A stretch of DNA of 64,000 bases from an uncultured Phycisphaerales bacterium (lineage in GTDB: Bacteria > Planctomycetota > Phycisphaerae > Tepidisphaerales > Tepidisphaeraceae). Below the pieces are notes generated by a model. That model was not told the DNA's origin. It searched no databases and saw only the letters and a program-made list of their open reading frames with translations. This document shows positions 63,778 through 64,000 of this stretch, piece by piece (positions within the stretch are counted from its first letter, which is position 1; each line of letters starts with the position of its first letter). Position numbers and translations under genes: made by a program. Location: contig CAIQIQ010000050.1 of NCBI GenBank assembly GCA_903871935.1, forward strand, positions 1 to 64,000. Reading direction: 5' to 3'.

Positions 63778-64000
63778 TTAGGTTGCGGAAGCCGCCGGGC
63801 TCGGATGCACTGCTTCTCCGGGCGCCAGGTCGCGTTCGATCCAGCGGACCGCCTGCGTATTGAGGATGCTCAGGGCCAGGCTGACCAGGTTGGCGATACC
63901 CAGGATGTACAGTTCGTAGGAGAGGCCAAGGTTGATGATCCACTGGGTTTGTAGCCAGAGGGTCGGGAATGAGGCGAACCCGGTCAACGCCCCGACCATC
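63778..64000 (-). CDS. Membrane protein, partial at window edge
   Basis: The last 73 or more residues of a protein that continues beyond the window. Two hydrophobic stretches are visible (FASFPTLWLQTQWIINLGLS and LYILGIANLVSLALSIL), followed by a hydrophilic tail ending SPAASAT. The ATG at 63999 is probably internal. Family not recognisable from this fragment. Confidence 0.55.
   Translation of the reverse strand, partial: MVGALTGFASFPTLWLQTQWIINLGLSYELYILGIANLVSLALSILNTQAVRWIERDLAPGEAVHPSPAASAT

Overview
The window looks like a chromosomal segment of a Planctomycetota bacterium, most likely of the Phycisphaerae type. The evidence is: GC-rich coding sequence; a large secreted protein whose N-terminus carries an LE-x-R-x-LL-A motif typical of planctomycete exported proteins; an internalin-like leucine-rich-repeat protein; three uroporphyrinogen-decarboxylase-like paralogues near a Gfo/Idh/MocA dehydrogenase; futalosine-pathway menaquinone synthesis (mqnA); and short heptamer repeats scattered between and inside genes. 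The assignment rests on gene content, not on a phylogenetic marker comparison.

Layout. 0.2-2.4 kb: an LRR surface protein behind a long repeat-rich leader. 2.4-10.9 kb: a secreted glycoside-hydrolase-like protein, a frameshifted histidine phosphatase, two UroD-like proteins and a Gfo/Idh/MocA dehydrogenase in a row, and a HEAT/SEC-C protein. 11-24 kb: housekeeping and envelope genes (prfC, nitroreductase, a secreted beta-rich protein, a third UroD-like protein, mqnA, a tandem esterase plus acyltransferase pair, a lipoprotein, a flippase-like membrane protein) and a sensor kinase that has lost its phosphoacceptor histidine. 24.3-30 kb: the SOS mutasome operon imuA-imuB-dnaE2 with palindromic candidate operators. 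30-35 kb: hpt, a PH-domain membrane protein, and a 989-residue cadherin-like protein built from five 300-bp units. 35-41.6 kb (minus strand): a VapBC module, DUF58, rsmD, and the translation/nucleotide block rplI, ssb, rpsF, pth, rplY, prs, tRNA-Gln. 42-53 kb: an apparently undescribed envelope ABC cluster (pseudo-peptidase/FtsX fusion, OPT-like transporter, unknown protein, PqqD-like protein, FtsX permease, ATPase) interrupted by a GxxExxY gene inside terminal inverted repeats. 53-64 kb: an outer-membrane barrel, ppdK, an EamA transporter, a two-domain aspartyl protease, a PAS-GAF-receiver regulator, uppS, purA and a partial membrane protein.

The most interesting signals are these. (1) A 126-bp repeat is present twice, in opposite orientation, at 2.2 and 31.3 kb. 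Each copy is bounded by two perfect DnaA-box sequences (TTATCCACA) spaced exactly 117 bp, and each sits upstream of a cell-surface protein gene. (2) The 42-53 kb ABC/peptidase/PqqD-like cluster. (3) The GxxExxY gene in 30-bp inverted repeats within that cluster. (4) Heptamer-type repeats have entered genes in frame (imuB, dnaE2) and occupy the place where rpsR is normally found.

All calls are from reading the sequence. No database search, profile search or folding computation was run.
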